In this document: positions 1 through 5,863 of the stretch, one piece after another
How the letters are laid out: each line of letters begins with the position of its first letter
How positions within the stretch are numbered: position 1 is the first letter of the stretch
From: Bacteroidota bacterium
GTDB taxonomy: Bacteria; Bacteroidota; Bacteroidia; Chitinophagales; Chitinophagaceae
Reading direction: 5' to 3'
DNA: 11,288 bases
Assembly: GCA_023440945.1 (NCBI GenBank)
Contig: JAEZRL010000074.1
Coordinates: 1-11,288 of the forward strand
The notes under the pieces: model-generated
The model's database searches: none
Told to the model about the DNA's origin: nothing
Seen by the model: the letters and a program-made list of their open reading frames with translations, nothing else
Program-made: the position numbers and the translations under genes

Positions 1-1
1 T

Positions 2-133
2 TTACTTCGTATCACCGTCAAAAACAAAGAAGCATTGATACCGCTACACGAGGAAACTTTGAACAAAATAGACCAGAAAAAAAAACAGGTTCATGTAACC
101 CTACCCGATGGCCTGCTTGATATTTATCGTTGA
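2..133 (+). CDS. rimM: RimM C-terminus (ribosome maturation factor), 5'-truncated by window edge
   Basis: The second frame is open from the window edge to TGA at 131-133 and gives 43 residues. They include KEALIPL, a lysine-rich KIDQKKKQVHV stretch, and end in LPDGLLDIYR. An EALIP motif followed by a terminal LP-(D/E)-GLLDIY is the hallmark of the RimM PRC-barrel C-terminus. RimM binds ribosomal protein S19 and assists maturation of the 30S head. The start lies outside the window, where rpsP is the usual neighbour in bacteria (family knowledge, not seen here). The last 33 bp are also read on the other strand as the end of the dinB-like gene. Identification is from motif recognition only, but the tail is very characteristic. 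Confidence 0.85.
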   Translation, partial: LLRITVKNKEALIPLHEETLNKIDQKKKQVHVTLPDGLLDIYR

Positions 134-733
134 AAAAGAAGGAACGAAAACAGTTTTAATACCACTGCATTCTAAAGCTTTTTGTGCCTGTAACACATGG
201 CGGTAATTATGGGCAATTACAAACAGGAAAGTATCACCAAGTTTAAGCTTGAGCCATTTTGCAATTGAAACAGGAACGTGAATTTTACCAAGATCAACTT
301 TTCTTGCTTCTTCCAATAACAGCAGCATCTTTTCCTGCTGATCAATAAACTTACTTATTACTGCAGAAGCATCAAGATCATTGATTGGTGAATAAGCTTT
401 CATCGCTTTCATCTTCTTAATTTTCTTTCCATCTTCTTTTGGCAACATTAATTCTGTGAAATAATTTCCAAACCACCCCGGCACAAATTCGTTTGAAGCA
501 GTACTGTTTTTCTGTTTTGCTTTCAAGATAGCATTTTCAATAGCAGGTAAATAATAATCACCATACGAATTTAAATGTTCAAGACATTGTGCAGCACTCC
601 ATTTTTCCGGAGAGGATTGGTAAAGTAGCTTTACGGAAGATAACATTTGCCATTCTGCAACAGCTTTATCCAGAAAGCCTTCTGTTTGCTTTTGTAATGC
701 AGTTATTAATTGTTCTGAGTTGTAAGTACGCAT
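101..733 (-). CDS. DinB-like four-helix-bundle protein
   Basis: A 210-residue protein of the DinB/YfiT-like putative metalloenzyme superfamily. The start is ATG at 731-733 (MRTYNSEQ). An upstream in-frame ATG at 803-805 would add 24 residues that look unlike the family and would read through an inverted repeat. Near the N-terminus is the typical WSAAQCLEHLNSYGDYYLP stretch with His53, and later AHNYRHVLQAQ with His175 and His179. Together these form the His triad that binds a divalent metal in this fold. Members include bacillithiol- and mycothiol-dependent transferases and many uncharacterised proteins, so the substrate cannot be named. It lies 72 bp downstream of a Crp-type regulator on the same strand and may be co-transcribed. 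The last 25 or so residues after the third His helix appear longer than usual, and the last 10 plus the stop are antisense to rimM. Confidence 0.85.
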   Translation of the reverse strand: MRTYNSEQLITALQKQTEGFLDKAVAEWQMLSSVKLLYQSSPEKWSAAQCLEHLNSYGDYYLPAIENAILKAKQKNSTASNEFVPGWFGNYFTELMLPKEDGKKIKKMKAMKAYSPINDLDASAVISKFIDQQEKMLLLLEEARKVDLGKIHVPVSIAKWLKLKLGDTFLFVIAHNYRHVLQAQKALECSGIKTVFVPSFSTINIKQAIG

Positions 734-774
734 TGTTTTGATTTTGATGTAAAACTGCAAAGAACTGTGATTAC

Positions 775-798
775 AAATCTTGGTCTGCGCCAAGATTT
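775..798. promoter_or_regulatory. Perfect 9-bp inverted repeat between regulator and dinB-like gene
   Basis: On the + strand the arms are AAATCTTGG (775-783) and CCAAGATTT (790-798), separated by the six bases TCTGCG, with no mismatch. The dyad lies in the 72-bp gap between the Crp-type regulator stop (806-808) and the dinB-like start (733). Dyads with a six-base spacer are the geometry of Crp/Fnr-family operators, so a site for the neighbouring regulator is plausible (inference). In RNA it would form a hairpin. On the - strand the second arm is not followed by a T-run, so it is a poor terminator for the regulator. On the + strand it is followed by TT but no + gene needs it. On the - strand the distal arm contains AAGATTTG, one base off the Bacteroidota -7 box. 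Confidence 0.5.
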
Positions 799-805
799 TT
801 ATCAT

Positions 806-1390
806 TCAAATTCTTACACTGCTTAATAATTTACTGAAAGTTGTAGCATCAAGGGCCAAGTAAGAAGCAAGATATTTATGCGGTATCAGTTGTAAAACAT
901 GCGGACTTCGTTTCAATAATGTTCTGAATTTTTCTTCTGCTGAAAATGCCTGCAGTTCTATCATTCTTTGCAAAGTGCCGGCGAAAGTTCGGCACAATGA
1001 TATTCGTACAAACTTTTCAAAATCGGGATAACGGTTTAGTAATGCATCAACCTGGTAAAAAGTTGTACGGATAAAATTGCTTTGAGTAAGTGTTTCGAAA
1101 TAAAATATAGATGGTTGTTGCAAAAGGAAAGAGTCAATATTACCCGAAAAAGAAAAGGGATAAGAAAACATGATGGTAGCTTCTTTTTCCAGATGTATAG
1201 AGTAAGCTCTTTGAACACCTTCAACAACGAAGTACAAATATTTTTCTGTTTCTCCGGCTGCAGTTAAAACAGTTTTTCGTTTAGCAGAAAATGGTTTCCA
1301 TATAGAAGAGAATTCTTCCCACACTTCTTCTTCAAGCGGATAAATGGCAGCACAAACTTTTTTAAGCGCATTAATAGAAGTCAAGTCCAT
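806..1390 (-). CDS. Crp/Fnr-family transcriptional regulator
   Basis: A 194-residue protein with a cyclic-nucleotide-binding-like beta barrel (about 25-120), a dimerisation helix (about 122-150) and a short helix-turn-helix at the C-terminus (about 155-194). The HTH contains PHKYLASYLALDATTFSKLL, corresponding to the common 'IP..YIASYLGITPETLSR' of Bacteroidota Crp-like regulators. In the barrel, GETEKYLYFVVEGVQRAY matches the usual first half, but the phosphate-binding cassette (GE-x-A with Arg) is absent; PFSFSGNIDSFLLQQPS stands there instead. It therefore probably does not bind cAMP and senses something else or nothing (inference). The start is ATG at 1388-1390, 48 bp after the stop of the hydrolase gene, so it could be read from that promoter. 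A dinB-like gene follows 72 bp downstream with an operator-like dyad in between. Confidence 0.85.
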   Translation of the reverse strand: MDLTSINALKKVCAAIYPLEEEVWEEFSSIWKPFSAKRKTVLTAAGETEKYLYFVVEGVQRAYSIHLEKEATIMFSYPFSFSGNIDSFLLQQPSIFYFETLTQSNFIRTTFYQVDALLNRYPDFEKFVRISLCRTFAGTLQRMIELQAFSAEEKFRTLLKRSPHVLQLIPHKYLASYLALDATTFSKLLSSVRI

Positions 1391-1438
1391 AATTTCCGCA
1401 TAGTTTGAAAAATTAATGAAGTATATTCTATTCTTGAT

Positions 1439-3931
1439 TTACTTCAGCCCAACAAAATCTTCTTTTGAAAGCTTCCATTGATTATCAAAAAAGCCGGCCA
1501 TCTTTACGGCCTTGCTGCCATCTTTCAGCATATCAATTGAGAAGATCATAAAATCCGGAAAGCCGCTGCCGCCTGCAAAATATTGATTGGCATAAGCAGC
1601 TTTCATTCCCTTAGCTCCTGTCGCAGTAACTACTCCGGTAAGCAATGCAGGATCTTTTTGCTTCCATACAAAATAGGCAGCGAGGTCATCACCGTTAAAC
1701 TGCAAACTATCCACAGTAATTTTATTTGCAGCAACCTGTATCGGGCAATCTTTCAATAAAATATTCCAGGCAGAATTATTATCAGCATTACCATAAATAA
1801 TTACATTTCTGCCTTTATATTTTCCAGGAGAATATTGTTCATCTGTGATGATGTCAACCGCACCATTGCCACGATAATACCAGCTTTCCGCATCGTAAAT
1901 TGCTTTATTAAGATTTGTTTCATTTTCTTCTTTGCTTCCATTTGTGCCTACAACAAAGATCATGTTATGATTAAAAGCTTCTTTAAAAGTTCCATAACGA
2001 TTGGGATTTTTTTCATTCGCATCCGGCTTTTGTGTCACGCTCCATGCATCATTATTTTTCAATAAATAAATACTATCGTTACCGGATGTTGTTGTATAAT
2101 GAATTGTGTTTAAACTATCTAATTGAATAGATACATCAGTGTTCTTCTCAAATTCTCTCAAGGCTAATTGCAGTAACAAAATATTTTCTGTTTTCCCCGA
2201 AATAGTTTTTGAATTTCTATCACGCTTTAAAATGATGCGACTATACTTTAAAGGATGTTGCTGCTGCACAATAGTTGCCCAGCGATACGTTGAAGAAATG
2301 CCTGGACTTGAGGTGATAAAATCAATATTATTAACGGCAGAATCAGGCAATATACTATGCCATTTAAAATACTCAAAAATGTGCGGCCAATCAACACTTT
2401 GATCACCAAACCAATGTTCACCGCCGGGATATTCATAATAATTAAAATCAGGATGAAAATCAGCGAGAACTGTACGCATTTGTCTTGCATATCTTACCGG
2501 CACTACACGATCAGAATCTCCATGCAAAATATAAACACCTAAAGGTTTGTAGTTGTATGCAAGCCTGGGAACGTCGCTTTGATTGCCTGCTCTTAATAAC
2601 AATTGCTCAACAGGCTGCTTGCTGCTGTCAGGAATTCTTCCATCTGCAGAACCATAATCTTTTAAAGAAGCATAACCGGAACAAGGCGCAATTGCAGCCC
2701 ATTTATCAGGGTAAGTTGCACCGAGAAACCAGGTGCCATGTCCACCCATCGAATGACCGGTTAAATAAATATGTTGCGGATCAGGTTTGAATTTTTGTTT
2801 CGCAATTTCTAAAACTTCCAATGCATCAAGCCTTCCCCAATCTTCCCAATTAAAACCACGAGGCCTGCGATTAGTTGCAGCTACAAGCGTTCCCCAATCT
2901 TTTGATTTATATGCTCTTGCCTGCCCGATCGCTTCTACACCTGCCCCATGAACAGAAAGAAACAACGCAGCATTTTCTTTTGTTCCGTTTAATTGCGGTG
3001 TTACTGCATAGTATTGTAAACTGCTATCAATCCCGCTTATAAAAGTGCTGCTGTATTGCTTTGATGCATCAACAACATCAACCTGTATGATTGTTGTATC
3101 TATTATTTTATTTTGATTTATTAATGATAACTGAACATCCGCTTTACCCGTTGCTGAAACATTGCTTGCATCAAACTCAAATATTACTTTGCGTGTCGTC
3201 ATGGCAGGTATGGATGCAATTGCCGAAACACTTTCTTTACCGTTGCAACTTGATCTTATCTGAAAATTTTCTATCGCTTTTGATGATGTATTAACTAAAG
3301 TCAGTGCTCCTTTTAAAACGCCTGTCTGTTGATTGATAACAATGCTTGGCAGCGTAAGGTCTGCAGTAGTTAAGAAAACAGGTTTTTGAGGAAGAATAAT
3401 TTTAGGAACAACATTAGCACCGCGAACATACATTTCATTCATTCCTTTTTTTAATAAAACCGGAATGAACATATAGCCCGAACTGTATGGATCACCCATG
3501 TGCGGAATACCATTAAAATAAACACCGCTGTTACCTTCTATATACAACACTGCAGGTTGTTCTTTTGCAGCTTTGTAAGTAAGATATAAATAATCAGCAC
3601 CGCGATCAACGCTGCCGGGTCTTAAAAAAGGATTGGTGGTAGTACTTTGAAAATTTCTTCTTGAAAAAGTTCTGAATCTTCCTGAACTATCCGCATTTAT
3701 TTCTTTCCAAACTATTGTATCACCATTTTCATTTACACCAAATGCGCCATTAACTTTTGGTGTCGATAAATCATTATTATACATTTTCCATGCAAGCATA
3801 TCTGTATAAATCGCTTCGCGACCATAACGGCTGTTGCTTGAAACCATCAATGCTTTTGTAAAACGAATAGTGTCTTGTGCAAAAAGTGTATTGAAACCAA
3901 ACAGGAAGAACAGGCAAACGAATTTTCTCAT
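1439..3931 (-). CDS. Secreted alpha/beta hydrolase, prolyl oligopeptidase-like
   Basis: An 830-residue protein with a signal peptide (residues 1-19; Lys/Arg then a Phe/Leu-rich core ending FAQ), so periplasmic or surface exposed. Residues about 20-185 look like an N-terminal beta-rich module and 186-290 like an Ig/CARDB-type beta sandwich. The catalytic alpha/beta hydrolase domain spans about 295-530. It has SVHGAG as oxyanion-strand motif (326-331), the nucleophile elbow TGHSMGGHG with Ser394, HGDSDRVVP with the likely catalytic Asp474, and PGGEHWF with His506, so the triad looks complete. The family includes peptidases and carboxylesterases and the substrate cannot be read from sequence. 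Residues about 535-830 form a further region I do not recognise. It does not end in an obvious type IX sorting domain. A promoter-like site lies just upstream. The Crp-type gene starts 48 bp after its stop. Confidence 0.85.
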   Translation of the reverse strand: MRKFVCLFFLFGFNTLFAQDTIRFTKALMVSSNSRYGREAIYTDMLAWKMYNNDLSTPKVNGAFGVNENGDTIVWKEINADSSGRFRTFSRRNFQSTTTNPFLRPGSVDRGADYLYLTYKAAKEQPAVLYIEGNSGVYFNGIPHMGDPYSSGYMFIPVLLKKGMNEMYVRGANVVPKIILPQKPVFLTTADLTLPSIVINQQTGVLKGALTLVNTSSKAIENFQIRSSCNGKESVSAIASIPAMTTRKVIFEFDASNVSATGKADVQLSLINQNKIIDTTIIQVDVVDASKQYSSTFISGIDSSLQYYAVTPQLNGTKENAALFLSVHGAGVEAIGQARAYKSKDWGTLVAATNRRPRGFNWEDWGRLDALEVLEIAKQKFKPDPQHIYLTGHSMGGHGTWFLGATYPDKWAAIAPCSGYASLKDYGSADGRIPDSSKQPVEQLLLRAGNQSDVPRLAYNYKPLGVYILHGDSDRVVPVRYARQMRTVLADFHPDFNYYEYPGGEHWFGDQSVDWPHIFEYFKWHSILPDSAVNNIDFITSSPGISSTYRWATIVQQQHPLKYSRIILKRDRNSKTISGKTENILLLQLALREFEKNTDVSIQLDSLNTIHYTTTSGNDSIYLLKNNDAWSVTQKPDANEKNPNRYGTFKEAFNHNMIFVVGTNGSKEENETNLNKAIYDAESWYYRGNGAVDIITDEQYSPGKYKGRNVIIYGNADNNSAWNILLKDCPIQVAANKITVDSLQFNGDDLAAYFVWKQKDPALLTGVVTATGAKGMKAAYANQYFAGGSGFPDFMIFSIDMLKDGSKAVKMAGFFDNQWKLSKEDFVGLK

Positions 3932-3956
3932 TATGTATTTTCAAGATTAATGAAAG

Positions 3957-3990
3957 CAAATCTAAAAGAAAGAGATAATAAGCAAGCAAA
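3957..3990 (-). promoter_or_regulatory. Bacteroidota-type promoter for the secreted hydrolase
   Basis: Read on the - strand, TAGATTTG at 3964-3957 is a perfect match to the TAnnTTTG -7 box of Bacteroidota housekeeping promoters. Upstream lie two candidate -33 elements: CTTG at 3986-3983 (18-base spacer) and TTTG at 3990-3987 (22-base spacer). Transcription would begin near 3950, giving a leader of roughly 20 bases before the ATG at 3931. The consensus is established knowledge; use of this site is inferred. Confidence 0.5.
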
Positions 3991-4096
3991 AGTTTTGGTG
4001 TTAAAGAGCACATTCAATAAGTAGTTATTTACAGGCATAAAGATGCCCGGTGTTGTTATTGCAACAGCTATTAAAATTATCATATAAAAAGTGGCC

Positions 4097-4390
4097 TTAC
4101 TGCACCTGGTAAATTTCTCTTGAACCGGTAAGATACATATCGGTATAACCTTTCATCTTTTCCTTCATTTTTTGTACAGCTTCAGCATCTTTCATGTAGT
4201 CCTCAAAACTTTTTTCATAAGCAGTAAGGTTATCATACTTTGTTACCATTACAACTTTGTTGAACTGACCGGTTACATCGGTCATAATGTTTACCAGTTC
4301 TTTGTTATCTGCCATCACTTCCTTAAATAGCTTTGCCATTTTTGAAGCGTTGCCCGGTTTGCAGATAAAGATGTCGTGAACGATGATCAT
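4097..4390 (-). CDS. Small dimeric alpha/beta-barrel protein (ABM/NIPSNAP-like)
   Basis: A 97-residue soluble protein starting MIIVHDIFICKPG from ATG at 4388-4390. The frame could be extended to a TTG at 4412-4414, but the ATG gives the normal family N-terminus directly on the first beta strand. The pattern is strand (MIIVHDIFI), helix (NASKMAKLFKEVMADN), strand with MTDVTGQFNKVVMVTKYD, then a long charged helix (LTAYEKSFEDYMKD) and a closing strand (MYLTGSREIYQV). This is the ferredoxin-like layout of antibiotic-biosynthesis-monooxygenase and NIPSNAP-type dimeric barrels. No catalytic residues can be assigned with confidence. It is 165 bp upstream of the hydrolase gene on the same strand, but that gene has its own promoter-like site, so they may be separate units. 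Confidence 0.7.
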   Translation of the reverse strand: MIIVHDIFICKPGNASKMAKLFKEVMADNKELVNIMTDVTGQFNKVVMVTKYDNLTAYEKSFEDYMKDAEAVQKMKEKMKGYTDMYLTGSREIYQVQ

Positions 4391-4697
4391 ACGGATGTTT
4401 TTATTTTGAAGCAATAAGAGAGGGAAGGAGATAAAATTAATAAAACAAAATAAGTTTTACTATAGGCTATCATTATCGTGTATTTTCTTTCCTTTCAACA
4501 AAAATTTTTACCATTCAACCTAATAGAATATAACAGGAAATATAATTCCTTCATCTTTATGCCAGCTTCCGGAATCATTACTCCTCTCTTCAACTTCAAA
4601 TATTATTAATTACCACTTACCTCTCTGTAAACGCACAGAACAGTTATTGGTGATCAATAAATTAATCAAATTCTTATCATGCTAAAAACATTTCAAA
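4391..4697. other. AT-rich intergenic region between divergent genes
   Basis: These 307 bp separate the - strand barrel gene from the + strand secreted protein and should hold both promoters. I find no exact TAnnTTTG box on either strand; the nearest is TAAGTTTT on the + strand at about 4451-4458. On the - strand, 4520-4609 reads as 29 codons with coding-like composition but no start codon (see findings). No tRNA or strong hairpin was seen. Confidence 0.4.
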
Positions 4698-5123
4698 ATG
4701 AAAAAAATATTTTTTGTTGCCTTCTTACTATCGGTAAACATAGCTGTGTTTGCGCAATGTGGTAAAGATCAAAAACTCACCTCCTCCAAAACTGAATACC
4801 TTGATTCGGGTATGAATGTTCAAAAAACAGTAGGTGAAAATACAGTTATTGAAATTACGAAGGACAGTATCACCATTATTCCTGGAAGTGATGATAATAA
4901 AATGACAGGAACAATAGCTTCAACTGACTGCAACTGGACTACCCCTTATAAAGAAGGCAAATCGATTTTGAAGACTGCCATTACCGATCCTGGTGGAGAT
5001 ACAAAGAATGTAACAATTACAATTGCCGGAAAGGAAGGAAAATTGTACCTCACCGCTCTTGTGGATGATGAGCCAAACCAAATAATAAGAGTAGCATTGG
5101 ATAGCTTTGAAGAAAAGAAATAA
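4698..5123 (+). CDS. Small secreted protein of unknown function
   Basis: A 141-residue protein not recognised as a named family. Residues 1-20 are a clear signal peptide (MKKIFFVAFLL..., ending FAQ) with a Cys directly after it at position 21. The residue before Cys is Gln and the preceding stretch AVFAQ is not a classic lipobox, so it is more likely a soluble periplasmic or secreted protein than a lipoprotein. The rest is rich in Thr, Lys, Asp and Gly, with alternating beta-strand-like segments (NTVIEITKDSITIIPG, NVTITIAGKEGKLYLTALV). Cys21 and Cys78 could form a disulfide. The architecture suggests a small beta barrel or sandwich. It is monocistronic: a terminator follows at 5163-5203. Upstream is the 307-bp divergent intergenic region. 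Confidence 0.8.
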   Translation: MKKIFFVAFLLSVNIAVFAQCGKDQKLTSSKTEYLDSGMNVQKTVGENTVIEITKDSITIIPGSDDNKMTGTIASTDCNWTTPYKEGKSILKTAITDPGGDTKNVTITIAGKEGKLYLTALVDDEPNQIIRVALDSFEEKK

Positions 5124-5162
5124 GGTTAACAACTTTTCGCAAATAAAAAAGTGTTTCGGTAC

Positions 5163-5203
5163 AGCCTGTTGTAGAATATTTGCGTTTTCTCAGCAGGCTT
5201 TTT
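5163..5203 (+). terminator. Rho-independent terminator after the 141-residue secreted protein
   Basis: AGCCTGTTG (5163-5171) pairs with CAGCAGGCT (5191-5199) over nine base pairs, including one G-U wobble. The loop is 19 bases and a run of five T follows (5199-5203). It starts 39 bp after the stop codon of the upstream gene. The long loop is slightly unusual. Confidence 0.6.
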
Positions 5204-5269
5204 GTATAAAAAAAAAGAGTAATTATTTATGGAAAAAAGAAAAGCGATCATCTCATAAGAAACATCATT

Positions 5270-5563
5270 ATGAAATCGAACGTATTGCTGCTATCATTTA
5301 CATTATTTCCAGTGATCATTTTTGCACAGGATAAAAAAGCTGTAACTCCACCACCGCCGCCTGCACCTCCGACTATTTCAGTAACAGCGCCTTCATTGCC
5401 CGCTATTCCGACTAAACTTGTTTTACCAGTAAGGCCGGAAGTAGCAGAATTTCCTGCCCCTCCTCCACCGCCTCTTGCTATTTCCGTTACACCTCCTGTG
5501 TTGCCTGAGAAGCCTGTGATACCTTACCAACCTGCTGCTCCTCCATCTATAATAAAGAAGTAG
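5270..5563 (+). CDS. Small secreted proline-rich protein with internal repeat
   Basis: A 97-residue protein with a signal peptide (1-20, MKSNVLLLSF... ending FAQ) and a 77-residue mature part in which 26 residues are proline. Two copies of an imperfect repeat are visible: a run of five prolines followed by ISVTAPSLPAIP (about 27-47) and another run of five followed by ISVTPPVLPEKP (about 64-82). No Cys and no catalytic motif; it ends in Lys-Lys. Such low-complexity polyproline segments usually act as extended spacers or protein-binding tails in the envelope, but no function can be named. The start is ATG at 5270; no Shine-Dalgarno is visible, which is normal for this phylum. It lies 66 bp after the terminator of the gene before it, so it needs its own promoter, which I could not identify. 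Confidence 0.7.
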   Translation: MKSNVLLLSFTLFPVIIFAQDKKAVTPPPPPAPPTISVTAPSLPAIPTKLVLPVRPEVAEFPAPPPPPLAISVTPPVLPEKPVIPYQPAAPPSIIKK

Positions 5564-5863
5564 GTTGTCCCTGACGAACTTTTAAAATAATTCTCGAAGA
5601 GAGTGAAGGATAACTATTTGATAGCTTCAAGGAAGATTGTAAATTGAGGATGAAATGAAAAGTTATGGACAGGATAATTCCTCATTCTAAACGAAAGAGA
5701 TGGAATCTGTTTAAAGATTTTCAATACCTCGATATCTTTCCCTACTCCATCGCTTTGATATTACTTGCAGGTGATATTTATATCCTGAATCAATTCATCA
5801 AGATTGCTTGTAATATGCATAAGATGTAGGTTTACTTACAGACTATTTGCTATTTTATTTCAG
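5564..5863. other. 300-bp gap between proline-rich gene and mutS-like gene end
   Basis: No known gene is recognisable here. It holds one possible small ORF on the + strand (5665-5829). I see no strong terminator hairpin for the two convergent flanking genes, no tRNA, and no repeat longer than a few bases. Confidence 0.4.
5665..5829 (+). CDS. Possible 54-residue small protein, unrecognised
   Basis: ATG at 5665 to TAG at 5827-5829. The preceding in-frame codon series is closed by TGA at 5656-5658, so this is the longest version. The product has a strongly basic N-terminus (SKRKRW at 8-13) followed by a hydrophobic stretch (about 27-48, containing PYSIALILLAGDIYIL) that could be a single membrane segment. 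No Shine-Dalgarno site or promoter is visible and it resembles no family I know. It could be a small membrane protein, the remnant of a longer gene, or chance. Confidence 0.25.
   Translation: MDRIIPHSKRKRWNLFKDFQYLDIFPYSIALILLAGDIYILNQFIKIACNMHKM

Noticed and set aside
734..805. Extension of the dinB-like gene to the ATG at 803-805, abutting the regulator's stop
   Set aside because: The 24 added residues do not resemble the family N-terminus and would put the perfect inverted repeat inside coding sequence. The ATG at 731-733 gives the normal start.
1835..2790. Several + strand ORFs of 60-100 residues antisense to the hydrolase
   Set aside because: Cys/Ile/Phe-rich composition typical of antisense shadows; the - strand frame is a clear conserved enzyme.
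3777..4013. 78-residue - strand ORF overlapping the hydrolase start
   Set aside because: It overlaps the hydrolase signal-peptide region in another frame, has no family resemblance and covers the predicted promoter.
4032..4049. Small hairpin CAGGCAT / ATGCCCG with a four-base loop, downstream of the barrel gene
   Set aside because: The stem is seven pairs with one wobble, and no T-run follows on either strand, so it is not a convincing terminator.
4391..4414. Extension of the barrel protein to a TTG at 4412-4414
   Set aside because: The ATG at 4388-4390 begins directly on the first beta strand of the family and is the better start.
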